This document shows positions 36,001-48,000 of a stretch of DNA of 64,000 bases, in pieces. The notes under the pieces are model-generated. The model was not told where the DNA came from. It saw only the letters and a program-made list of their open reading frames with translations, and made no database searches. The DNA comes from Phoronis australis (lineage: Eukaryota > Phoronida > Phoronidae): contig NMRA01000704.1 of NCBI GenBank assembly GCA_002633005.1, positions 130,902-194,901 on the forward strand, given 5' to 3'. The stretch's first letter is position 1. Every line of letters starts with the position of its first letter. The position numbers and the translations under genes were made by a program.

Positions 36001-39000
36001 ACTTAGAATCTACCTTAGTATATACAGAAATGGACGTCTGCCGTTGTCTGCACTCTGGGTGTGTCCTCTGAAGACCTTACAAGGGACCCGAAAATTAACT
36101 GCATTGGATAGACAAGGTACCGGACAAAACTGATTTAAAACGACAATAGTACCGCGCTGAACTCCGAATGACCCCTGACAGGCAAACTGCACTTTGAAAT
36201 GAGTCCAGCAGAAACCAATGANNNNNNNNNNNNNNNNGTCCCCCCCCCCCCCCAAATGAGCTAGTTCCTACATTTGACGTTCCACAAAAACAATTCCATG
36301 TGATTCAATACATGTTAGTGATCACTAAATGCCCCGTGACAGACAAAATACACTCTTGCTTGTGCCCGTCAGAAATCCCCAAAAATCTGAGCCACAATAT
36401 GTCATTGAAAGTTTGAGCTACATCACATACTCGAGGTACCCGCTAAAACTGACTTAAAACCAACAATCGTACCGGATGACCCATGACAGAAAAAGTTTGT
36501 CCTCTGAAAAGGTTTTTCCAGGAACTCAAAAAACAACGCCCAAAAAGGAGCTAGGTCACATATTCGAGGTACCACAATAAACAATGCCATGTGATTCATA
36601 TACCGGTAGATGTCACTGGTTACAAATTGTCCTGTGACAGACAAAACCTACTCTGGGTTTTGAGCGCCAGCCCCAGAAATCTCAACCACGTAATTCTGTT
36701 GAAAATCGGTGATATATTAGATAATGAAAATCCCTATTTAATCTTGGTAGAGTTTTGTAGAATGAATTTCGAGAAGGCTGATGTAGTGATCAAGTACTTC
36801 GTTTGAGTTCATGGCGAATTCTTGTATTTCCGCGCGCACAACCCAGGGTGGGTTTTGTCCGTCACAGGCAATTTAGTAACCAGAAAATCTATTTGAATAA
36901 CATGGAATTGTTTATTGTATATCAGCCGGCTTCTTTTGGGCGTCGTTTTTGAGTTTCTGGTGAACCCTGGTTGACATTTTTGGGCGTTTCTGGAGGGCAC
37001 AACCGAGAGTGCATTTTCTGTCATGAGTTATTAAGTGCTTGAATAACATGGAATAGGTTTTTTGTGGTAACTCGAATTTATGAGCTAGCTCATTTTAAGG
37101 GGTCTTTTTTGGTTTCTGCCGGACCTATTCCAGAGTGCAATTTGTCAGTCATGGGTCATTTGTTGTTCAGTGTGGTACTATTGTCCGTTTCAAGTCAGTT
37201 TTGGTCGGTACCTCGAATATCTAATCTATTTCATTTTTGGCCCCTCGTAAAGACACCAGGGTCACACCCAGAGTGCAGACAACGGCAGATGGCCACATCT
37301 ATATACATGTATACTGAGGTGAATTCTAATGGTTCTTATGTTAGTACCTCGCTTATCTATGTTAAATGATCCTGGCTGCCGGTCTATCTTTATGAACATC
37401 AAAATTCAGTCAAAATCGTCAAACTTAGGAGATGATTCCAGCTAGTTAGGTCGTTGGGACATGTAAACACCACTGTAGTCCGGATTGTTTTAAAACCCCA
37501 TCGACCTCCACCCCCACTCCCTTGACCCACTATCCCCTCAACGCACGACCCCTTGACCCATGACCCCATCGACCCACAACCCACGATTCCCGCGGTCCAT
37601 AACCCCCTCGAACCAGTCTACACAAGCTCGACTCGACTTGAACATAGAACAAGCGCTGACTTGCAGAACCAAAGAGTCGGGCCCTGAGCTCGACTGCCTT
37701 TCCCTGTTTTTTTTACTGGGAGAGTCCATTCGGCAAGGTTGAAAGCGAAAAACAGAAAACTAAGAACGCGACAAAATCAAATCAAAGACCTAGCAACGTT
37801 ACAAATGTTGTTCCAGGCAAAGTGTGGTCGTCTCGTCTGTTCATTTGTGAATAGCAGATTCAAGCCTTATTGGGGAGAGTGCGAGGAACCGACGAAAATA
37901 TAATTTCACCAGTAAATACAGTTTGAAAAAACAAACTATGAACTAAATGTGTATCTCAACTTTACATGAAGTATATTGTAACAGTGTACTGTATATAACA
38001 GAAAGCATTCACGTCAACGTGCTCTCACCCTAAGTTTATTAGAACGAGGCCATTGGTAGCCGCTCGTGGAACTATTTCCGTGAAAACGATAGCACGCACA
38101 CAATTCGCTATTTCAGATCATTTTCTTTCGCCACTTTCTGTTTTTAACCACCAAACTTGAGCCAGAGCTAGTTTGCGTGCACATGTAGGTAAGTCACTAA
38201 TTGACGAAATGTGTAAAAAGCGCAAAGATACATCTATTGCCAGAGGTCGTGGGTCGTAGTGGTTGTGAGTCGAAGGGGTCGTGGGTCGAGGGGGTCGTGG
38301 GGTGTGGGGGTTGAGGGGATTTAGAACGATTCCTATAGAATGCCTTTTTGTCCCACAAAAATGTTTGCGAAGGGAGCAGTATAGTTATCATTTACGATGC
38401 CGGTTTGGGAGGCTCTTCGGTCAAAGTCATAGGTCAAAGAGGAAAGGTCAAAGGTCAAGCGTGGCGAGTGCAACCGGAAGTGATATCATCAGCTTACGGG
38501 AAGGAAGTGTCAATGAGGTCACACCTCATGACATACTAAGTTTAATTGGACTCGTTAGAGGCACCTTGATCCAAGGTCAAGGTCATACGTGTAACCGTAA
38601 GTGTCCGGTAAACCGAAAGGTCGAATCGGAAATCGTGACTGTTGACGTCATCAGGTAAGTTAGGGCGGGGCACAGTTCATCACCGGGATGTTTTGTCACT
38701 AAAAAGACGGTTGTGTTTGTTCAACGGATCGAGAGCCGAAACATATGAGGGATTACGCTGCTGAATAAGAACAAAGGGTACCTTATTTCATGTCCGCCAA
38801 GTGTCGTCATTGTAGTATCCCCTTGGTTCTCTCTCACCTACGAGAACAGAAGTCGCGTATAACCAATGAGAGATGATAATCACCCAACTCAACAACCGAT
38901 GTCGCGTAATCTGACCCAGGACCCGACGGTACTAAACAAATAATACTAATAATACTAATAATAAAATGTGACCACCTCAAATAGAACATAAAACTGATAT

Positions 39001-42000
39001 TGTTTAAACGTGTAATAATGACAGTACACTTCAAAAATCATCCAGACGTTCAGACACCGTTACCCGTAAAATTAGTCAATTATTAATAGAAATTATTAAA
39101 CATCTGAATTAAATGTTCAAATGTCCAGTGGTGACGCCGTCGTCGAACACTTGTCTTTTTGGGACAAAAGTAGGTTAACGCGCACCTCTCTTGCAGTTAA
39201 GTAAACATAGTGTTATCGCCGCCTAACTGGAATCCTTTGTTGAGAGCCGAGCTACTCTTCGTTGTCTGTAATACTTTGAGATTCCTCGCCTTGTCGATTT
39301 TGTTTCTTTCTCGTTGCACTCAATTACAGATAAAATGAGATTTACCGTCGTCCGCCCCCACGTAATACGTTTTAGAGCAAAGCGCGATGCAGTAGTCCCT
39401 TCCAAATTCCAATTTCAATAAGCCGGGCGTGCGCGTGTCGTAGGTTTCGTTTTCTTCTGTGTCCGTTCGCGGAAACCAAAGATGTTTTCCCTCTCGAAAG
39501 CTGCTCGCATGTCTGGTTTAATCACGTACTCTAGATAGTTACCGGATATAGCCATGTACGCCGAGTCTGTGTCCATTTCGCAATATTCGAAATCGGATCT
39601 GTCGACGAATCTTAACATTAAGCCGTAGTAAAACTCCGACATGCGCATCTTTGCGTACAGATAAACAAAGAAGCCTTTTTGAAGCCGCAGGTTCAGGCGG
39701 ATGGTCTTCTTTTTCATCTCCAATTCGTAGGTTCCGTCCGCTATGTAGTTGACGAGTCGAAATTCCGGGAACTGGACTTCCCGTTGAGCCTTAGCCTCTC
39801 CGCAATACTTCACGTCACGATGCCTTTCTTGATTCGTTACCGTCTTACCATACGCGCTGTTACCTATGAGTTTCATCGTTTGCGCCACAATCGCTTTGTT
39901 TAAGTCTTTGTCCCGTTCCCGCCTAGCGTCGCTGACTTCCTCAACAAAGCGCTCGAAGCATTTTACGGGAGCAAATTCGACCACTTGATAGACGTTTGTT
40001 ATCTTCAGGCCGTGATCCAAGTACCATTTTCAGAAGCGGGGTCGCCAACAGAGTTTACTTACAGAAGAAACTTCCCACCAGAGATCGTCGTGGTCGGCTC
40101 ATGATTTTGTTTCTCTCGGCATACTCCCGCATAAAATCTCCTAGGCCGTCTCTGCCGCTGTCTATATTTTTGAATATAGGCTGCATTTCTGAAATCTGCT
40201 CTCTCAGATGGCCCAGGACTTCGATGTCACATTCCACAACCCCGAACAGAGTGCCGTATGGAACGAATGTTTTTAATTGTTCCCTTGTGAAGCTGTAGAA
40301 ACGTTCCGTGGACAACTCTCGTCTTCTGAGAAAAGAACGTAGGGTATCGTCTTGCTGTTTCAAATCCTCAAATTCGCATTCTCAAATCTCTTCGTAATCA
40401 AAGCCTTGATCGGTGATATAGTCTGTAATTTTTCTGGTGTTTTCCATAAGCTCACTTATGGCGACGTTTCGAGTTTCGTTCCTCGTCCTCGGAGTTCCGT
40501 CGTCATTTTTCGTGAGACGTGTCGTGGCCGTGCCAGTAACATCCTTGGAATTGGAACACATTGTGCGACTGACAACAGAAACCGTCCACTGGAATACGAC
40601 GCTGACCCAACCTTTTTCAACCCCGTTGAACTGGTGACGGATACTGATTCCTCGTTACCACGCTACGTAATCCAACCAAGCCGTTGCCTTTCGCGGCTTA
40701 GGGTGGGAAAATTCTCGTTGGAAATTGTTTTCTTGCCTACGACAAATAAATGGTTCGGTCGGTTGCTCGTTCATGATGCTGCGAATGTAAAGAGCATTTA
40801 CGTCGAAACCCAGAATCTTTGACACCGTCTTTGATATTTTTACCACTTTCTCCCTTTGACGTATAAACGTCTTTCTCTTTTCGTGGTGTCCGTGGGAAAA
40901 ATACTAGGACCTCCGACGATATTCTGTTTTAATGTATAACACAAGTCTTTGTGTTTTTCCACGAAGAGCGTAAAGAATACGTTACCGACATTTTTGAAGA
41001 GAATCTTCATGGTCAGTCCGGGCACGCTTATTGCATCCTTGAAGAGGTCGACGCCCTTTTCCTTGTAGAATGTTGCAATGGTATGGACGGCTTCCAGCAT
41101 GGGTCCGGTGTCTTTTTTATTGTACCACACCAAAAATGTTTCGGACACTTCATGTTGTTGTCTTTCCATGCCCTCTGACAGGGCGTAATCGCCGTCGCTT
41201 ATCGCCTCCCGTTTCAAAGTGCTGTAAAAAGCGGCTTGAGGTGGTAGAACCGTTTCATCTAGTCTACCCAAGTTGTCCACGTACTCGTAGGGAAAGAAAC
41301 TTTTCTCTTCAGTCGTCTCGTAGGCCTTCAAAAATTTTGCATAGCTAGAACCCGAGGCCAAGTAATTGGCAATGCCGAGAAATTTAAGTTGATCTGTTGT
41401 TAAGCACATCAAGTTATTGTTGCGCTTGATCACGAATCTAAAATCCTGCATTGATAAAAGTATTGGAAAAAAACTGCTTCTTCATGGTATTCAGGTCGAA
41501 TTGAAACCAACCGTCTTCATCTGTTTGAGGTAACGATCAAACTCGGCGGCCAGGTCTTGCAGGACGTGACGAGGATGTTTATCTTCGGTGTCCCCGTCTT
41601 TGTCAACGTCATCCACCTCGGCGTTGTCTGCTACATCCCCACGAACCCTCTCCTGAATTTCTTCGAAGACCCACGCAAACTTCTCTCTTAGTAGGCGGTA
41701 TGCCTGGTCATTTACAACGACAAGATGTTGAATTATTTTTCTCACCACTTCTTTGGGGTCACCGTTAAATACAAAAACCTGCGGATCTTCAAACCTGTCG
41801 AAGTTACTGGCCACAGTAACGTTCATGATCTCGTGTTCTCTCTCCCAGGTTAGTTTAGGACCTCCGACTTTTTCCGTTGGTTTCATGAACGCTTCTATAT
41901 CAAACGCCTCCCGGTAGGGATACTACCGATCGCTTTCGGGAACGACGTATCCCTCTTCTTCCCATTTTTCGAACACTGTGCGTGGTGTTATGTACGCTTT

Positions 42001-45000
42001 ACCAGGAACTGAACGTATCTCACGCTGTTATCGCACGTTTGTTGGTGTCTAGACACTTTCGACGCGGTACTCTAAAACGAACCACAGAGATTACATTGGT
42101 AAGACCTACAATACTTTTGATGTCGTGAATGTACGACACGTGGTCTTCATACAAGTTAAGAAAAAGTTCGTCGTCAAGCTGGCGATGGGGTCGACAAAGC
42201 AAGCGAGCTGTGACACCGTCTTCAGATTCTTCCAACTCGTACACGTAGATTCCGATTTGAAAAACGATTTGCATTTCCGGAACATCGTCCAGGAAAACGC
42301 CTTGGAACTGATTCGATGGAATACCTTTATGACGACGATATTGGTTGAAAAGTTGTTTGGTCAACTTCTGTAAAACCCTCTCAGATTGCGGCCAGACAGC
42401 GAAAGAAACACAACCGATCGTCGTGTTTCCCGTTTGCGTCGCTTGTCATCGCCCACATGCCTTTATCATGTACAAGGTATGGTGGAAGTGAAATGGGCGC
42501 GCCAATGGGGTGACCAATCTTGTGTGTTACGAAGACAGTTAAGTTGGTAACGAGTTCAACGATCCACCTCGACGTGGGTCGTCGCTGTCTCGCCAATTCT
42601 AGAACGTCCAGGTCACCTAGAATGGAACATAACGCATCCAGATTTCGTTCTCGCCCCACAACAAGGGGTTCATCCATAAACGCGTTAAACTAGAATGAAA
42701 ATACCGGAGTTCGTTGTATTCTTGGTTTCTTAAAATAAAACCGTAATAAAAATTTAATTTAAAAACAACAGTCTGTTGTCTAAATACACAGCAGGTCTTC
42801 TCGCAGGTTTTTTGGGATTCAAACTCTGCAGTCTTAAGTTGTAACTATCTTGCAGCCTTCTTCTTATGGCTGTGCTCAGGAAACGAAAACGGATGGCACC
42901 ATCGAGCTGGAAAGAGTTTTCTCAGGAATTGATCAATGTCAATGTTCCACGGGAAGTTATTAGAAATAAAGGAGGTTGGTCGTTAGTACAAGAGAGCACG
43001 GAAACGACTCCCAAATAAAGAAACGAAAAAGGGTTGTATCGCGGCCGCGTTGGACCCCATATTAGCCATTAACACCTCTTATTCGCAATGAGACAAAAGA
43101 GAAAGAAACAACGTAGCTTTGATGATGAATTAAGACGAGTCTACCACTATCCAAGGCACCCGGGAAGTTTTGGAGGAATAGACTCCAGCCAACGAGGCCT
43201 GAAAGGCAAAGTGAAGAAAAGGATTGTGAAAAAATGGCTTAGTGACCAAGACACTTACGTTCTCCACAAACCTATGGTTAGAAATTTTACGAGATGACGC
43301 GTTATCGTTGGATCCATTAACCAACAGTTTCAGGCCGACCTTGTAGACGTCTCCAAGTTGGCCAAATTTAATGACGGCCAAAGATATATTCTTACGTGTA
43401 TAGACGTACTCTCGAAATACGCATTCGCTGTTCCACTCCGAGACAAGACGGGAAAAAGCTTAGTTGAAGCTTTCAAACTTATTTCCGCCAGTGGACGGAA
43501 TTGCAAGAACTTGCAAGGGGACGGAGTTTACGAATCGTGTCTTTCAGAAATTTCTAAAAGACGAAGGAATTGGCTTCTTCACTACCCATAACGAAAAGAC
43601 CAAGGCAAGCATCGCCGAACGATTTAATCGCACTTTAAAAACGAAAATGTATTTACCTCTAAAAATACATCGTGATTCGTTGACGTTTTACACGATCTAG
43701 TGAGGTCCTACAACAACACATACCACCTATCTACCAAGACCACGACCTCGCCTGTCACACTAGAAAATCAAGAGACAGTATGGCAGACATTTCACGGATC
43801 GTATACGAAACAGACCAAACCGAAATTTAAGACCGGCGGCCGGGATGTTATAAGTATGGCAAAATGTCCTTTCAAGAAGGGATATTTACCCAATTGGATT
43901 GAGGAGTTCTTCACTATTGATAAAGTGGTCTCAAGCACACCGACAACATGCACAGTGATGGATGATCAAGGAGAAATACTAGAAGGAACGTTTTACCAAC
44001 AGGAGCTTCAAAAAGCAGTCAATAGTAACGTATACAAAGTGGAGAGCGTTCCCCAAAACCCGTCAAAGAAAAAAGTAGACTGATTATCTCGTGAAGCAGG
44101 CGGGATAACCCGACTCCTTCAATTCTTGGGTTAACGAGCGTCAATTTGTCACCTATAACAATTGATACTTACACAATTGCCCTCATTCACTAGCATGAGT
44201 TCCAACGAAACAGACGCACCCGAGGAGAATTTTAAACTTGGTAATATTACAGAGAGACACTGGCCGTTATTCGGACGAAAAATACCGAAGAAGGAAATCG
44301 TCTTTTTCAGTCAAATGATCATCCTCTTCACCGTCATAGTGTAGAGTTTGTACAATTTGACAACAGGGAACGACAATCAGACTCTTTGAGTGACGCTGAC
44401 TAGTGCTTCACTTGGTGTCGTCTTATCTAACCTGTCTTTAAACAAGAATAACAGCTGAATCGATGTTCTATCGTACACTTCCGAGCAATAGCTCCATGGA
44501 CTATTACCCCGACAACACACTCGCTTTCCAGAGACATAGACCTGGACGGACGTTGGGAGGTAGGGCTTGCAGAAATTCAATTTCCTAACACGTACTACAA
44601 CATAAGACACGGCGAAGCTTGGATGAGAACGAAACTAGGAAAGGACGACGGGTATGCGCTCAAGGCTCTCGCTCCGGGATTTTACTACAGCTTAAAAGAA
44701 CTCGTCAAAAGTGTCAACGGCATGCTTAAAGAATCCTGGGGTTAAGATAGAGATAAAAAAATTAAACTGGGTTACAACGATGTGACTAACAAGATGCATA
44801 TGCGTGTCTAGAAAGGGGCTAAATTTACTTTCCGTCCGAAATTAAAAGACATGTTGGGACTGGATCGGGTATTTATTACCCCAGACAAATTGTCGATGTT
44901 CATCGAGGATTTTACGCTCTATACGTCTACTGTGTTCTCGTGGAATCGGTCGTTGTGGGAAACACACTCGCATCACTGTTGAGGATTGTTCCCTTGACAA

Positions 45001-48000
45001 GAAAGCCTGCGGAGACAGTAGTTCGGTTTTTTGAGACAATTCAGTTCAACGAAATCACTTTGGTAACATTGAAATCGACATTCGTGACGATGTGGGTGAT
45101 GTCATTCCATTCAATCGTGGTAAGGTTGTGGTCAGTCTTGCTCTAAGACGTGCCCGTACTTCTTATTTTTAACAACCCATAAAAGAGATTGAATAAGCCG
45201 CGAATCCTCATTCCACAAGAGGCAACTGTGCTCAACACATGATGAAAAGATCTAAAAGTTTTTATTGTTGCAAAAGCAACCGCCAACTATTCGACGACTA
45301 CTACACCGTGCAAGCAGGGAGCGGTCGTCCCGTTTTCGTTGGTGCTCGCATGCAAACTGGGCACGGCCCGTTATCGGGGGACTGTTTCGTTCAGCTCTAC
45401 CTCTGCTCAAAAAGGAGCCTCTGCAATTGGCAAGCAAGCTTTACGGACTGGAATTGACTTTGCGGGTGACTTGTTGCAAGGGAAAAATGCAAAAGCAGCC
45501 GCCGTAGAACGGTACAGGAAGGCTTGGGGGGAGTTGTTGAACAAAGCTTCCTCCTTTGTTGGTGAACGCCCTCCGGGTTTGCCGCACAAGGCTATAAAAC
45601 GTAGAATACCAACCAAAAGAGTTAGTTCAAATAGAGAAAGAAAAGAGCAGCATCGCAACGCAGAGACATCTTTTCTTAGAATGACTTTCGTACACGACAG
45701 GTCCTTTGAGTGTGTCAAAAGTGACCTTGATTTGTTTGCCGTGCCTCCTACTCAGACCAGCATAGAACACGGTCAGTGGGTGGAACACAGCCCCATCTCC
45801 ATCGTCAAGGACGGTGGGCCGCTGCAATTATTTGTCCCTGGTTCCGATGACGAATACGTGGACTTGGAAAACACAAAATTTTACGTCAGGGCAAGATGGA
45901 TCGGATGTCGCTGCGGATGTCAACTGTGTCCTTACCAACTTATGGCTACATTCGATGTTCGGTCAAGACGACATCTCTTTGAACGGCAGGAAGCCGTACC
46001 ATTGAAATGAAAGGGAGACTCTACAGTTACATATTTATGCAAGACAGGTACCTACAACGTTGACATAAAGATAAGATTGGTGCTAAGCAAGAACGCGTTC
46101 GCCGTCATATCCCCGACAGCGGGTGCGAGTTTCAAAATCAAGATCCAGGACGCCGCCTTATTCGTCGTTAAAGTGAAACTCAGCCCTACTGTACAGCTAG
46201 CGCACTTAAAGGCCCTCTACAAAAGCACCACAATGTACACTTTGCGACGCGTCGAATGCAAAGTATTTTCCTTCCCAGCCGTTCACCTGTCTATCACCCA
46301 AGAGAATTTGTTTTTAGGTCAAATTCCTAAGAGGGTTGTTGTGGGCTTTTGGGATACAGACCCCTAAATTGGATCGTACGCCAAGAACCCTTTCAGCTTT
46401 AAACATTACAACATCAAATATCTCTCTCTTTACGTCGAAGGAGTGAAAGTTCCTTCTAAACCAGCACAACCGAAATTTGACAAATCTACGTTCGTTAGAG
46501 CTTTCACGACCTTGTTTTCGGGAACGGTGCAGAATTACGAGGACGAAGGCAACGACATAGGACGTCTGGATTATGCCGGTGGGAACACGCTGTTTGCTTT
46601 CGATCTGACCCCTTACTTATTGGATGGGGGTCACTTTAATCTCATAAAACAAGGAAACCTCTGCTTGGAAGTTCATTTCGTATCGGCACTGCCTTCTACA
46701 GTAAACGCCGTTTCTTATGCCCAGTTTGAGAACATTGCGGAAATTGACAGAGCTAGAAACGTCTTGTTTGACTTCACACCATGAGGACTGATCAGATTAC
46801 TGCGATTCTAGAAACCGATGAATTTATGGGACCGGTCTTTGGCGGTTGTCTTGCCAGTGATGAATTGTGTAACCTAGGAGTCGTTTCACATCCGCATGCT
46901 TACGTTTACAACTACGATCCTAGCTACAAACCTGGAACACACTGGGTGGCTATTTATCTAACCCAGCATGGAAAAGGAGAATACTTTGAATCTTACGGCT
47001 TGCCACCGCTATCGGACCACTTGCGAGTCCTTCTCGACAGAAATACGAATGGATGGACAACTCAGACCAGACAACTCCAGGGACTTTCGTCGACTGTTTT
47101 TGGACAATATTGTATATTTTATTTGTTATATCGGTGCCGTGGATGGAGCATGGACTTTATTGCGAATTTGTTTGATAAAGACACTAAAACTAACGATCGC
47201 TCTGTTTTAGAATTTGTGGACGGATTAATGAAATCGCAACTCGTACATGCATATACATATATATTCAACGTGTGAACGCTCATTCTAACTGATGGTATTA
47301 CGCTACGGAGATTATTATATTGAAATTGAAATATTGGTTGTTGACGTGTGTTTGTTTACGAAAAAGAAAATAAATAAATATTGGAATAATCGGAAATGAT
47401 TATAATAATCTTGCCACAGAGGTATTGTTGGTACAAAACTTTTAGACAACTTCTGAGGATTTGCCTGTTTTTCGTCTACAAAAAATAATTATAAATCAAA
47501 AAAGGATATAAAATCTTGAATGTCGAATGTAGACGGTTGATCCAAAACAACAAAGGATTGAACACCAAGTACGCGAAACGGTACCTCTAAAGTGAAGAGT
47601 TAAGAAAATGATAGTTAAATTTGTCGATAGTTTTTTGACGAAATTGCACATGTTATTTATCGGTGTCGAGGATGGAGCATGGACTTTATTACTAAAACTG
47701 CACAACTCGTATACAAAAAGTTCTGATACTATTGAATATAGATGATCTATAACATAAAAAATAAAAAGCGAAAAAAAAATTAAGCAAATAGATATTTAAA
47801 CAAGGTTTTGAATATTGAATAAGGGGAACTGTTTATGATAAACTCACCACAGAGGTAGTGGTAGTACGGAACAGAATTATGAGGATGTCTGGATTATGAC
47901 ACGGGCAACACGCTGTTTTCCTTTAGACAACTTCTGAGGATTTGCCTGTAAGTCATCTACAAAGAAAATAATAGTAATAAAAAACGCAAACGGACGGATA

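Larger units (their letters stand above)
39109..48000. mobile_element. decayed Polinton/Maverick (virus-like transposon)
   Basis: The gene set and order identify a Polinton: protein-primed DNA polymerase B on the minus strand; integrase, minor capsid, major capsid and adenain-like protease on the plus strand. Family members are normally about 15-20 kb, carry terminal inverted repeats and a packaging ATPase, and can act as transposon or virus. Here I find 8.2 kb of coding remnants, no ATPase, and no terminal inverted repeats in the flanks, so one or both ends are lost. All genes but one are broken. It sits in the 15.2 kb intron 4 of the PAN-LamG gene with its structural genes on the host's sense strand. 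The right limit is approximate because the last 600 bases are rearranged. Confidence 0.9.

Noticed and set aside
36238-36252. C-run after a 16-base N gap as a biological feature
   Set aside because: It is most likely a sequencing or assembly artefact at a homopolymer.
38281-38658. 125-codon plus-strand frame
   Set aside because: It begins in the minisatellite arm and ends in repeat family E; composition and context argue against a gene.
40352-41348. Long plus-strand frames over the polymerase region
   Set aside because: They are antisense to recognisable polymerase B motifs.
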